This document shows positions 13,629 through 26,397 of a stretch of 64,000 nucleotides of DNA, one piece after another. The notes beneath the pieces were generated by a model, which worked only from the letters and a program-made list of their open reading frames with translations, did not search any database and had not been told where the DNA came from. A program made the translations under genes and the position numbers. The stretch spans positions 46,599,858-46,663,857 of the forward strand of contig NC_083598.1 of NCBI RefSeq assembly GCF_020882245.1. Reading direction: 5' to 3'. Source of the stretch: Rhopalosiphum padi. Lineage: Eukaryota > Arthropoda > Insecta > Hemiptera > Aphididae. Within the stretch, counting starts at the first letter, position 1. Every line of letters starts with the position of its first letter.

Positions 13629-14370
13629 TGTAATTAATCTTTTACATAAAAAGACAGCTTACGAGCAGACGGCTTTCAGCATTGGCCGTTCCAACAAGTT
13701 TTTAAACAACCGTAGATAGTAAACAATAACAATTCAAAAAACCTAAAAGTATTGATTTTTACATCGTTTAAGAAGCGCACTCGCAAAATGAAGGGATAGT
13801 GGTACTGGAAATACTAGAAATTCGGCCGGTCATGTGGATACACTATACAAACAAAACATTCAATATCCGTGATTGGAACCACGACTATCCAGTATCCAAA
13901 CTCCACATAGGTCACAATATTATTTTTTGTCAACAGTGCATCCAACCTTAACAGCCGAAGTACAGTTAAGAAATTTTAATGTCAAGAATTAAATAAATCG
14001 TAATATAATATTCAATATGTTGTTCAATCGTTAAGTGGTTAATATTCAACACTCGATATTTTAAATATTTACGTTTTACACCACGAGGAGTTTTGTTTTT
14101 CTATTAATCGCTTATTATGTAATACATTTTTTATCGTGAAATTCGAACTTTAATGTGTAGGATATTCAAAAGTTGATCTTTGATTAGGACACACTGCGAA
14201 ACATATTTCTTTTTGCGGTAAACTGTAAAGCACTAAAGCGTAGCCGCGTAGGAGGAGTCCCTGCGGCTTGTAGATCGTTTTGACAAACTAAATTTCTTTC
14301 CCATTAAATTTAAATTCGTTTTAGTAGCTGCAGTGTAGTAATTTTAAAATAGATAATTATAAATCCAGAT
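13629..14370. promoter_or_regulatory. Shared divergent promoter region of HMG20-like and NACHO genes
   Basis: The 742 bp between the two start codons must hold both 5' UTRs and promoters, since the genes point away from each other. The sequence is less AT-rich than the introns, with CpG-containing words near 13780-13840 and 14215-14275. No TATA box or defined initiator could be assigned with confidence. Confidence 0.5.
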
Positions 14371-16216
14371 ATGGGATCAATAGTTCTAAAGAGTCTTTCG
14401 GTTCTACTTGGTATTTTTTTCCTATTTGTAGGTACTCTGAAAATGAGTCCTGTCATCAGTAAAGAGCTACACAAGGATCTCGTAAGAAATAATTTATGTC
14501 AATATATAGTTATTGCTATTAATGCTATTATTAGGTATAATATTATCTATGCCGTGATAAGTGTAATGTGATTATCAAGGATTAAAATTTAAATTGATTG
14601 GTATAAATATTTATTTATTATTCATTTTGATTGAATTTTTTTTATAATGGTTTTTTTTTAATGTTGGAATATTAAAAAAAAGAATAATTGATTTTAAAGG
14701 ACTAGGTTTACAGATATTACAAAAATTGAATTTTTATACCTATACAATAATAAATATTTATTTTATTTTCTGTAATAGTGCAATTCATTTTAATTTTAAT
14801 TTTTTAAAAAATTAATTTTATTTCAGTCGAGATTGGTACAATTTAATTTAAAAATACAGTGAATTATGAACTAAATTTTTGCATTAATCTGTGAGTAATA
14901 TTTTATCATCTTATTTGAAATTTAAATTATGTATAATTATTCAACTTATGTCAAAGGTTCATATAACTACATTTCTTCCGTAAATAATTGAAAAATTAAA
15001 TGGTAAGATAGGAATTTTAAATAATATAAGATTACCTACCTGTTTTATTTTTTTGTAAAAAATTTAATTTATTACTTACTAATGGAACATATCTATATTG
15101 TATAATTTCATTTAATATTGATTTATTATAATTTTTAAGAAATATTAATTTTTAACACTACCTAATTGGCTCATTCAATCAAAATAATTTAGATAACAAA
15201 AATGGAAATTTATTATTATAAACATGAATATTATTTAGTGTTTTTGATGAATCTATTTGTAGTAAAATGTGCTGATTGGCAAAATGCCCGCGTATGAATT
15301 TAAAATATTTGGCACTAGTGTAAATTTGTTAAAAGATTCTACCAAAATATGTAACTATTTATCAATAGTTTATTCTGAAACTAAGAGATTTTAAAATATA
15401 TTTATATGAGTTAATTATCATTATATAGTTATTGAAATAATATATTATGATTATTTAGAAGTAGGAGATACTTCTATAACATAACAATATTGGTAAAATA
15501 TTTATGATATTTATTTTTCCGAAAAGAAGAAAACAGTTTATTGCTCATCTTTCCATTCATGAAATTAATAATTTAAAAGCTATAAAATGATTTATGTAGA
15601 ATAAATATATTCTATTTTATATTAATCGTTATTATTATTTTTTTTTATATATATAATAAATTAATTAATTTAGAAAGTATGTACATTTATGTTGAATAGT
15701 ATATCCATTTCTTTGATATGACCAAAATGTATTGATTGTAGTTAATAACTATTATAATTTATCTAAAAATGTATTTTTTTCAGCGAAAGGACTATGTTAA
15801 GTATGCCAAAGTATTTCCATTATCTAAAATGATAGATTTTAAAGTGCCAGCCAAATGGTATAGAAGAGCTGTCGGCGGAACAGAAGTATTAAGTGGTGTT
15901 TGCTTGGCATTTGTTCCTTATAGTATGTACAAAATCAACTACTTTTAACCCATTTACACATTCATATGAATATTCTAATTGTTATGGTACATTTATTCTA
16001 ATTTAAGGAAATGTTAAACAAGGGGCGAATATAACTCTTTTGATGTCACATTTATTGGCTGTTTATACACACTATGCAGCCAAAGATAAATTTGAACGGA
16101 TGGCTCCAGCATTAGTATTTTTATTCATGTTAGCTGGACGATTGGTTATTGATTATCAATTGAGGCGCAAAGAACTGGCAGAAATTGCTGAACCTAAAGC
16201 TCAAAAACAAGAATAG
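14371..16216 (+). CDS. NACHO: NACHO/TMEM35-type acetylcholine receptor chaperone
   Basis: Three exons, 14371-14481, 15784-15922 and 16008-16216, give a 152-aa four-helix membrane protein. Helices lie at about residues 6-25 (LSVLLGIFFLFVGTLKM), 66-84, 91-107 and 114-130. Helix 1 followed by KMSPVISKELHKDL, then GGTEVLSGVCLAFVP, and a C-terminal cytosolic tail rich in K, E and Q, match the TMEM35A family in order and length (TMEM35A is about 167 aa). NACHO sits in the endoplasmic reticulum and promotes folding and assembly of nicotinic acetylcholine receptors, a target of insecticides in aphids. The start codon is the first in-frame ATG and begins directly at the hydrophobic helix. Intron 1 is long (1.3 kb) and plain AT-rich DNA. 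Ends tail-to-tail with Vta1. Confidence 0.9.
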
Positions 16217-16549
16217 AAAGAAAACAACTTTTCCCAAACTTAGCTCATTTTTATTAAAATTTTTGCACATTAATTATTGTAAGGATTTGTTTTTAACTAC
16301 TAAAGCTTGGGAAACACGACCCCTGTTCCATCCCTCCAAAATATGATAACAAATTTTTGTGTTCATTCATTCTAGTCATTTATGTTAGTACCTATGTAAA
16401 TAATTTATGTGTAGGGTGTAAATCTTTACATATTTTTTTTTTGTTTTTTGATCCATTTAAACGTCATGTATATTAAAAATAAAAATAATAATTTTAAAAC
16501 AATGTATACATTTTTTTTTAACACTATTTTAATAATTAGTAAATAATAA
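16217..16549. other. Convergent 3' ends of NACHO and Vta1
   Basis: Only 333 bp separate the two stop codons, so the 3' UTRs of the convergent genes probably abut or overlap. The sequence is AT-rich with short A- and T-runs. I see no further gene. Confidence 0.5.
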
Positions 16550-18185
16550 TTATGAATCTTCACCAGTTGTAAGTAACTTCAGTGCTTTTTGTAAATTAGC
16601 AATGGACTCAGAAACATCATCATAGGTTAATGCACTAGCAGCAAACTTGCAATATTTTTGTGCTTTAGTGATTTGTGACGGTGATAGTTGTATTCCATCT
16701 AAAATGTAAAATTATTTTTATATATCTGTAATAATAATCACACTTCATTCAATCCAAAATACACCATTGTTATTAGATTGTTTTGAAAATAAAATATTAC
16801 TTATTAATTATGAATTTATACAAAAAATAATTTAGGAAAATTATACCTCTGAGTAAAGCTGGTTTTTCCGATACAATAGGCTGTATTTCTGTTGGACTAA
16901 TCGTGGACATATTTGGTATTTTCTGATACTCATTAGGAGTCGATGCAGGATAATCTAAAATTATACATTTTAAATTTTAATATACTAGGTGAATTCTTAT
17001 CAAATAATACTTATTATTTCAACTCGATATAAAACAATTTTTTAAGTTTTTTACTTTATTGAATGAACATACATTTTTTATTTATATTCTAAAGCAGAAT
17101 ATTTTTAAAATAATTTGACACATTAAAATGTAAATTCGGGCAAAACGCAACAATATGAGCTAAAAATTTAAAATTATTTTAAGTTTAGGTTAATGGAGTT
17201 AAGTGAATTTGTACGGGGACACCCCACAAATTATGGTTTATTACTCCACTCAACTACTTCAAATACTTATAACAGTTAGATATCATAAACTACTCATCCA
17301 AATTTAGATTTTTATGTAATAAAATACTCCCAAAAAATTCTTATTAAAAAAATGTACCTATGTTATCGTTTAAAAAATTAAAAAATTGTTTATTTCGAGT
17401 TATGAAGGGAATTATATGTTGACTGTGATTTTTCACTCTTTCAGTATTAGCTTAAATATTAAATTAACCTTCATATGTATGTGTAGTAGGAGTAACAGGA
17501 ACAAAATTATTTGTTGGTTGTTGAATGTCTTCACTTTGGTTTGGAATGTTGAAACCAATTTGTCCACTTTCTGTTAATGGTGGTCCAGGTGTAGGAGTCT
17601 CGCCATTTTTCATGCAATTATGAATGTATGTTGCCTTCCATTTTGCATATTTTTGAGTATTTGTGATCTCTTCAGAAACATCCCCAAATACACTTAAGAC
17701 ATCCATAAGTAGTCCAGCAGTAAAAAACAATTTAACTATATTCCTAATCAAAACAAAAACATTACGCTTAAAAACAAAAAAGATGATATAAATAAGTTAT
17801 ACTTATTATAATTTGCCTGGCGATCCATTCCATCAGCAAAATTAAACAATTTTACTGCATAATTTTCTATATGTGCTTGAGCAGCAGTTTCAATTGTGAT
17901 CATATCATTATCTTTTAAATTATTTTTCTGTTTTTCCAACCAATCCATTAGAGATACTAAAAACTGTTTTGCATCTTTTGATGATTTATCAAGTGTCAAT
18001 GCAGTTTGTAGGGCATATAGTCGACCTAAAACAAAACAATTACTAAAATGCTTATGAGATTGATCGATGACAAATAACTCACACCAATAACTAATTACTG
18101 GATCTTTAGAATCGTGTTCTAAAGCAATTTTTAGATGATGTTGAATCTTCTTTAAACTTTCCGGGCATTCAGGAATTTGTGCCAT
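16550..18185 (-). CDS. Vta1: Vta1/LIP5, Vps4 cofactor of the ESCRT pathway
   Basis: Five exons on the minus strand: 18185-18083, 18025-17803, 17743-17469, 16954-16847 and 16698-16550 (285 aa). The N-terminal part, residues 1 to about 160, is the tandem MIT-like helical domain (PECPESLKKIQHHLKIA, SYWCRLYALQTALTLDK, then ENYAVKLFNFADGMDRQ). It binds CHMP/ESCRT-III subunits in the family. A proline-rich linker follows (TPTPGPPLTESG onward). The final exon encodes the VTA/SBP dimerisation domain (LSPSQITKAQKYCKFAASAL, then ANLQKALKLLTTGEDS), which activates the AAA ATPase Vps4 at endosomes. Length is close to human VTA1 (about 307 aa). All phases agree, and the exon 1 donor leaves a split codon restored as cysteine. 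It shares a promoter region with FAM76. Confidence 0.92.
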
Positions 18186-18878
18186 CCTATATAAACGATT
18201 TAGTTTTCTCTTATTGAAATATTAAATTAAGAAACGTAAACGAAATTGAATGACATCATTGTGTACAAACAATAACAATTAAAAATAATCTTTCTGGCTA
18301 TGCGAGTAATGTTTTCAATTTACGATCTTGAATCGAATGTTCAATGTTGACAATAATAATTACAGCTAACGTACAAGAAACACTATATAGGAATAAGACA
18401 AATGATAAATATGTTGGTCATTAGTCATTATTCATGAGATCACAGACTACAGAGACACACGATCCTTCGAATGTTGATAATTCCGTAGTCCTGTAGAAAC
18501 ATGAAAAACGACGACGAAAATCGAAACGTGTGATACGATATCAATATGACGTACGACTGCAATTTCTAAGGTCGTTGTTCGCGTCGTTGGCTGCACCGAT
18601 TTTATCGTTTCGATTGGTTGGCGCGTTGTATCGGTATCACAATCCGAAGCTAATTTTTTTTTTAAGGATACCTTAGTCGTCTGTAGTTGAATTGACTGTT
18701 CTTATTTCTCAAACACATTGCAAACTGTAAGTTTGTCAAATTGTGTTTGTTTTATCTACGTACACAAATAATATAAGGACATTGTGTTTGAATTTTTTAT
18801 TTTGTGATACGCAAACAACACATTTTTTATTCGTCGTTATTACCCTACGTTTTACAAAATAAATAGTTTAGCTACGAC
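18186..18878. promoter_or_regulatory. Divergent promoter region of Vta1 and FAM76
   Basis: The 693 bp between the divergent starts are enriched in CpG words compared with the introns (18480-18640). They include GATTGG at about 18612-18617, an inverted CCAAT box. Two separate 5' UTRs are expected here. Exact start sites cannot be placed. Confidence 0.5.
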
Positions 18879-20220
18879 ATGTCGAGCAATAATAATAAAT
18901 CTGCATTATTTGCGTGCTCTAAGTGTTTCAAACGGTACCCTTACGAAGATTTATCGTCTGGGCAACAGCTCTGTAAAGTACGTAGATTTAATGCAGTTTT
19001 TAATCGCGTATTAGCCATTCGGCGACACATCAACGTTTACATATTATGTCATTGTTATGTATTTTAGGAATGTCGAGGATCATATCCTGTAGTCAAGTGT
19101 ACTTATTGTCGGTCCGAATTCCAACAAACTGAGTAAGTCTATTGTGTGTAATTAGTATACCTATTGGCTACCAAGTATTTTATATGTTTGTTTAAATTAC
19201 TTATAATTAATTTTTATATTTTTTAGTAAATCAAATACAAGTACAATTTGTAAAAAGTGTGAACAATTTGTGACTCAATATGGTAGACCAACAGCATGTA
19301 GTTACTGCAACATTATAGCTGCATTCATTGGCCAAAAATGTCAACGATGTGCAAATTCTGAACGCAAATATGGGCCACCTGTAACTTGTGATCAATGCAA
19401 ACAAAATTGCGCATTTAATAGGAAAGATATGGACTGTGAAGTAAGTATTTAAATGGTATCAATATTTTAAAATGACTTTCTTAGTTATTATTATTTTTTT
19501 TTTCAGTTGCTTGATGGAAAGGTATTATGCTGGTTATGTACTTTATCATTTAAACGAGCTTTAGCAAAAACAAAAAAAACTGACGCTGAAATGAAATCAT
19601 TAGTAAAAAAACGTGATGGGTTAGTATTTTAGTTAAAAACTTTTGACCAATGTTTAATGTATTAGAAAGTGTCAAGTTCTATACAAATTATTAAATAATA
19701 ATTTTCAGGTCAAAAAATAGGAAAACTAAACATCCCAATGTAATGAAAGTAATTGACGATAGTGGTCCAGATTTTGCTTTGCCTCCACCTTCAAAAATGC
19801 ATCGAAATTCTCATAGACATGTTGATGTAAATTCAGATAATGTAGTGGTTATTACTGACCTTAAAGAACAAATAGCCATGTTACAAAAACAATCTAATCA
19901 AAAGAGTTGTCAACTATTAAACAAAGAAAAATTTGTAAGAGATATTAATATTTGTTTTGTGTTTATCCACTAGTAATTTACAATTTATTTGTTAGATTAC
20001 TGAATTGAAGGCCAAACATTTTACAACAGAAAATGAATTGCGCACTAAAATGAATTCAGACAAAAAGGAGTATAGTAGAGAAGTAGAAATGTTACATAGT
20101 AAAATCAAGTGTTTGCAAAAAGAGGTTGCTACTTTATCCAAAAGTGGTGGTAAACGTGGTGTACATCTTCGTAAAGAACAAGATAGTGGTAGTGGTACTG
20201 ATAGTCCATCTGTAACATAA
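18879..20220 (+). CDS. FAM76: FAM76 family protein
   Basis: Six exons, 18879-18977, 19068-19132, 19227-19440, 19507-19619, 19709-19934 and 19996-20220, give 313 aa. The N-terminal half is a cysteine-rich zinc-binding region with many C-x2-C pairs (FACSKCFKRYPYEDL, then ECRGSYPVVKCTYCRSEFQQ, CSYCNIIAAFIGQKCQRCAN, CDQCKQNCAF, VLCWLCTLSFKRAL), nearly identical in pattern to FAM76A/B. A basic, disordered middle is followed by a coiled coil (LKEQIAMLQKQ, then VEMLHSKIKCLQKEVATL) and a serine-rich end. FAM76 proteins are nuclear, speckle-associated and poorly understood; vertebrate FAM76B has been tied to NF-kappaB control. Splice phases agree throughout. One polyadenylation-type AATAAA lies near 20325-20340. 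Confidence 0.93.
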
Positions 20221-21330
20221 GTTTAGTATTCTATGTACTACCAAGTTCATATTATATTTGGTATGTACTTTGTGATTTATTTAGTGATATACAATTTTTT
20301 AAATATAATCGTTGTATAGGTATAATAAATATATCTCATCTATACAATTCTAACCTATTTTCAAAGTAAATGATTAGTTTATTATAAATTAATCATATTT
20401 CAATTTTGTTTGAATACATTTTCCTTTTACTCCTCTACATTTAATAATTGCTCATCTGAAATACTGTTAGTAAGTAGTTCTATATTATAAAAATTTACAT
20501 ATGTATTTGATTTTCACTACTTTTTTTTCACTATAATTATTTATCATAGTTATTTTTTTTATATTATGAATGTTTTTTTTTTTAATTTTAAGTTATTCTA
20601 AAGATAAAAATTTAGAAGTTTTAAAATTAACTACTTACCTGTGTTTTAAGCTGGGAACAATTTAATTAAATATTTTTTTTTTTATATGTATGTATAAATA
20701 TATTTGTGTATTGTCTGTGGCCAAATGAACACAAAATAGATTTCCATAATCTTATGATTTTTAATTTATCCATTTGTGTAATTATTTTTTAATTAAATTG
20801 TTCTAGAACAATATTTGTAATAATAAAAAAAAATGTGATTTCAAAATACATATTTATATAGTTTTTATTATCTAAAATTGTGAATAGTATTTTTTCTGCA
20901 TCTTTAAAATTTATTTTAGTAAATACAGGTATTCATTTAATTATCTTTTAAAGTATATTAATCATTATATATGCATCTATTTATTTAAAATAGATATTCA
21001 CATATTTGTAGGAAAAGTGTAAATTCTGTTCCTTTAAAAAAAAATTGTTCACTGTTAAGTCATAATTACTATTATACGAAAATTAACTTATAATGAAATA
21101 AAAGTTATACTATAATAAAAAACATTGTACATTTTGCTACCCTTCTTGCAACCCTGCGTGATAAGAGTAAAAATCAATATTTGTAATCTGTTAAGTTGTT
21201 CTCTTTACAACTAGCTTATAACCACAGCACTTAAAACTGATTTTGATTCAGTTACAACAATAAATGTTTCTTAAAAAATTACAAAAATTACCTAAATTGT
21301 TTTTAATTAATTTAATAAGCTTTTAATATT
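20221..21330. other. 3' region of FAM76 and upstream region of Popeye gene A
   Basis: About 1.1 kb of AT-rich DNA containing the likely FAM76 3' UTR and, further right, the Popeye A promoter and 5' UTR. No reading frame or conserved element was recognised. Confidence 0.4.
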
Positions 21331-24300
21331 ATGGCTTCTTTTGGATTTGGTCTTAGCGAAATAATTAATTTACCATCAGTTTTTAATAATAATAGTACCA
21401 ATAATACATCATTTACTGAGCATGCAGGTAGGTTAAACAATGTATACAATTCTTCTTGAAGTTTGAGATTATTAAAATAATTGAGGATAAATAGATATAA
21501 TAGATATTTATCCATTTATTGAATAAACTATATAATGTAAAAAATGTGTACAATCTTTTTTTATGTAGTTTGGTGTATTAATTGGCGACCATCACAACAT
21601 TGGATGTTTCAGATAGCTAATGTTCTATTCTTTGTATCATATTCAGTGCCAACTAGCTATTATGGCATATTGTTTATGCACTCAACATTAATTGCAGGTA
21701 CAGTCTAAAATAAAATAAAACTAAGGTAATAAGGGTTTTATTTTATTCTATACAGTATTTTAAACAATAAATAAAACATGAAAACTAAATTTAATGTTTT
21801 CTTGATATTAAATTTGTCAACAAATAAAAAGTGGTTAAACGGTATTTTATCAATAGGTTCTTAATTTTGGTTTTAGGTTTTCTTATACTCATTACTTGGG
21901 CATGGAAAGTAGTGTGTGCACCTGATTTGTTCACTTGGAATTTATGTTTTCTTTTTATTAATATTCTGCAACTAATTTATCTTATTTACCAAAGAAGACC
22001 GATTAATTTTAATCCAGAACTTGAACAAATTTATCGTAATATGTTTAAGCCTTTCAAGGTAAATTATTGTTAGTAAATATACTGTATTCTATTTAAGAAG
22101 TAATCTTCACTTGTCACTTCCCTTATGAAAAATTATCTTAAAACAATATCGAATCCTCGGTATTTTAAGTAACCTTATTAATACATGTACAAATCAGACT
22201 AGTTTTAGTTTACCACCCATTTTATTTTTTAAATAGAATAGAGTATAATAGTACTGCTACACATACAATTATAAATGTAGTGCATTATTACTGATTTCAC
22301 TAATTATATAGATTACTAGAATTCAATTCAAGAAATTGGTGAGTGAACAATTTGCTCAGATTGTTACATTACACATAGGTGAGGCTTATGCTATGCAAAA
22401 TATTACAAAAACTGATCGATTAGGACTACTTTTATCTGGAAAAGCAAATGTTCTCCAAGATCATCAACTTTTACATCCTATAGGACCATGTGAGTTTTTA
22501 GATTCTCCTGAATTTGAAAGTAGAGGCTCTTCTGAAGACAAATTTAAGGTAAATGTAATCTATTTAAAAAAAAATATGATTCTTTATTAATATTTACTTT
22601 TTTTTAGGTTTCTGTAATTGCTGCTACAACATGTCGATATATATACTGGCAAAGATCAGCATTAGAATATTTGTTTGTTAAAGAAACATACTTAGCCACT
22701 GTATTAGCTACTTTAATTGCAAAAGATATAACTATTAAACTTTATTCTATGAATAATAAAGTAGAACAATTAATGTTTTTACATAAAATTGCTTAATTAA
22801 TGTTATTTTTTCGTTTTTTAGATTATGACGGATAAAGGATCTCATTTAGATATTAGGTTACCAAGTATTACTCCAGCTTTAGCTTCAAAAGAATGTAAGC
22901 CACCAATTGTGAAAACATTAAAAAAGCTAGCAGTGATCTCATCGCATTGTCCTAAATCACCTATACCAGCTGGTAAATGTATTTCATAAATTTTTAATTT
23001 GTGTTTTTGCATTCAGTTAAATTTATTTACTTACCTATACCTTGCTATTGTCTAGTTATAGAGCATTTATGACTGTTATCTTGAAGTAAAAAGTTAATTA
23101 TTATTACCATGCATAAAATTAAATAATTGATTTTTTAATTACCAACTATAGTGGAAAAATACACTGTTGTATCATAAACAAATTGTCAGGACAATGAACA
23201 GTGGAAAACATTTGTACCAAAGTTTGTATTCTATGTACTATAACTTCAGTTGTGCTTTACTGATAGTTGAAGTTATTTTTCAGATAATACAGTCATGGGC
23301 GTAGCATACCCTAATTAACAAGGGGGGGACTTAAGTCCTTGATTATTTTTATTAAACTATGCTAAAATTGAATGTATTGAATTACAACATTAATAGTCAT
23401 TACAGTTATATACTTATATAAATAATTAAAATGTACATAGTTGATCAATAAATATGCAATGTATATTTATTGATTTATGACTGAGAAGTGAGTACCTACA
23501 TTAAAAAAAAAAAACAACTAAGTTTTATTTTATTATTACATTATATATTTATATTCTTAATACAAATAAACGTAGGATTAATAAAATTGACCTAAGCTTT
23601 CAAATAAAAAACATTTTATTTTAATGTACATACTCTTATAACTCTTATGATAAGTGCAAGTCAATCCTATGTTTATTTGTACTGATTCGGCGATAATATT
23701 CTTTTCACTGCGCGGCGCTGCGCATCGTCTGATTTTGATAATCAGCGACAGCCGCCAGTCGCCATAGTGGGATAAAGGTAATTTTAGCACGCCAAAATTA
23801 TTTTAATACACATTTTATTATTACTATGTGTGCCTGATGCCCATAGTTAGTGTAACAAAATATATGATTTTAATAATATAGTATAGGTATACTATTTTAC
23901 GTTAATTTAAAAGCATAGACTATTAGACATAAATAAAAGAGGACCAAATAAAACTAGGGGGACTGAACTACTAATTGTGGGGACTATAGCCCCCCTTAGT
24001 CCCCCCTCATCCTACGCCCATGAATATAGTTATAGTACCAATTTAATGAAAATTTAGAATTTAAAATTCTTGAATAATTTTTTTGATTTTCTTTATTCTT
24101 TGCATATTACATGAGGCCTTCAGGCTACAATATATAGACACTAGAAATTGAAACAAATTAACTATAAAGACACAAGTTTATAGTATCAATTTCAAAAATA
24201 ATATTATGTAAGTAGGCACCTAGATACGAGGTAACAATATTGACTGTAGCCTATACCCTGTAGATAACTTATAAGAAATAGACAAATAATTGTGATATTA

Positions 24301-26397
24301 AAATAGTTTATTAAATTATAATTTTATAATATTTATTGTACGTAATAAAATGATGTTAATTTTTTGTTATGTTTTTGTTGAATAAGTATGCGATAAATGT
24401 AAATATGTTTGATGGGTTTTAATATTAATTACATGTATGATAATTAATTTGAGTACCTCCGTGTATCTAACTATATTCTCGTAAATTTAATTGATTATCT
24501 GTTTCTATAATAATAATTATAAATAGTATATATATATTAATATAGTATAAAAATCAATTATGGAGGTACAAATTATATGTTAAATTAGTAAAATAGCTAA
24601 TATATACTTGAGTACATATGATACATATTTATGAATACACATATGTATGTGGAATGTTCGATTGACGACAATCATAAGCTGAGTTGAATTTTAGATAATA
24701 GGTATCCACTATCCATATTAGCCAATAAGCACAAATAAAAATTTAACATATTTTTTTATAATATATTATTGGAATGTATTTAGCAAATGTGTTTGAATAT
24801 TATTTTAATAAAAACATTGTAATGCCCTACAATCCAAAATTATCCGTTTATTGCAAATAATTTTGTTTTTTTAAAATAATATGTGTTATGTGCTTAAGCT
24901 ATATGCATATATACTATATATATATATCCCTATTTAAACTATACTTAAATATATTTTATAGTAAAAGTTATTCATATTAGGTTCTTATTATAGCTGGTGC
25001 AAGGTGTTAAAGCAACTTGGTTGGCTGCTTTCTAGTGTGAAATACCTACCTAAAAGTAAAACAATATTTTATTAGTTGATCAGTATTTTTTAAATTGAAA
25101 TTCTTAGTGTGTGAACCTAACATAAACTGTTTTAATTTAACTTACCTATATTGATTCCTGCAAGTGTATGTGGTGTGTTTATTGAGTACATATTTTGCAA
25201 TTTTAACAAATTGTAAACTTTTGTGTTACTTTGTGTTTTGCATGTATATATGTATTTTGCACTCATCTAACCGTATTTTTAATTTATACAATGTTTATGT
25301 TTTTACATATTGTGTTTTGAATTTTATAAGTATAGTAAATTGCTGATCAAACTGTTCAGGTTGGAGATGAGGTTATCGTCGACTGGTTCATTTTATAATT
25401 AATCATCATTATACATAATTTTATAATGTCCCAATGAGGATTTAAATATTTATACATGAAATCTATATAGGTACATACTTTTATGATTTCAAAATAATTA
25501 AGTATATTTTAATCCATAGAGTAAATCTATTCGGCGATTGTCTCATTACTAATGATATTTTCTACGAATGTAAAAAAAAAAATTAATAATATAAAAATAT
25601 TCATAATTTATACAGTATATTGAAGAGAATAATATCATATAAAATCATCATATGTCATATTATGTAAAGTTGGAAATTTAATATTAAAAATCTAAATTTA
25701 TTACAATATTTAGTTAGATATCTATTAAGTATTAATTAGACCTAATTTATGTATTAATGTAAATATAAATACATTTTTTTTAAGGTAATATCTTGTATTA
25801 TAACACTAAAGGTATTTTAATTTTTAATTTTTATAAAATTATAGCCATTTTAAATTATTTTAATAATAAAAAAAAAAATTACAAGACCAATGATGTTCCA
25901 TTAAATTAAGTAAAAATAGTAAATACAGTTTTTTTTTTAAATCTTCTTAAAAATAATGGTTTCATAAAAACTTATAAAATGTAGTAAATCATATTATTTT
26001 TAACACAATAGTTGATAAAATCACTAGTCAGTAGACAGTAAGTAAATAATAAGAAATAATTAATTTTTATTTAAATATATTTAACTATTATTTATATAAA
26101 AAAAGTATTTTGTAATGTTAATTACTTCAGATATTTTTAGTATAAACAAATTATTTTAACTGATATACCTACTTGGGTATTTTGATTAATACGAATAGAA
26201 ATTGTTAGGCTTGGTTTTATTTATTTTTACTAGTGAAAATTACCAAGTGCGATACATTGATTATGGATAAATGCCAGACGACCAATGGAAAATTCAATCG
26301 AATGAACTTGGCCAATGAAATGGGTAACACGGGAGTGGAAAATTGGCTTGAAAAAACTTCAAAATATCATAGTTTGGAAATGGCAGATGACGAATAA
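21331..26397 (+). CDS. POPDC: Popeye-domain protein, gene A
   Basis: Seven exons join in phase: 21331-21427, 21569-21697, 21877-22058, 22312-22548, 22608-22760, 22822-22972 and 26234-26397 (370 aa). A short N-terminal tail with likely N-glycosylation sites (NNST, NNTS) precedes WRPSQHWMFQIANVLFF. Three membrane helices follow (about residues 47-66, 67-86, 95-112), then the cytosolic Popeye domain. Popeye proteins (BVES/POPDC) bind cAMP through a conserved FxDSPEW...VxxxA pocket. Here the pocket reads FLDSPEFES (about residues 198-206) followed by VSVIAATTC, so the usual tryptophan is phenylalanine. The end of the Popeye domain and linker (KECKPPIVKTLKKLAVISSH) lies in exon 6. Exon 7 after a 3.3-kb intron encodes a 54-residue tail ending SLEMADDE. 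A second exon in the same phase lies at 28012. An AATAAA follows at about 26474. A paralogue lies downstream at 36042. Confidence 0.88.
23286..24030. mobile_element. Non-autonomous DNA transposon in Popeye A intron
   Basis: The 12-bp inverted ends TCATGGGCGTAG (23293-23304) and CTACGCCCATGA (24012-24023) bound a 731-bp element. Just inside, both ends are G- or C-rich in mirrored fashion (GGGGGGGACTTAAGTCC against blocks of CCCCCC and GGACTATAG). The flanks AATACAG and AATATAG may be a worn 7-bp target duplication. An internal mirrored pair lies at about 23565-23580 and 23664-23679 (AATAAACGTAGGATT against AATCCTATGTTTATT). It encodes no transposase. By end sequence it is most like a hAT-derived MITE, though family assignment is tentative. 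Confidence 0.7.
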
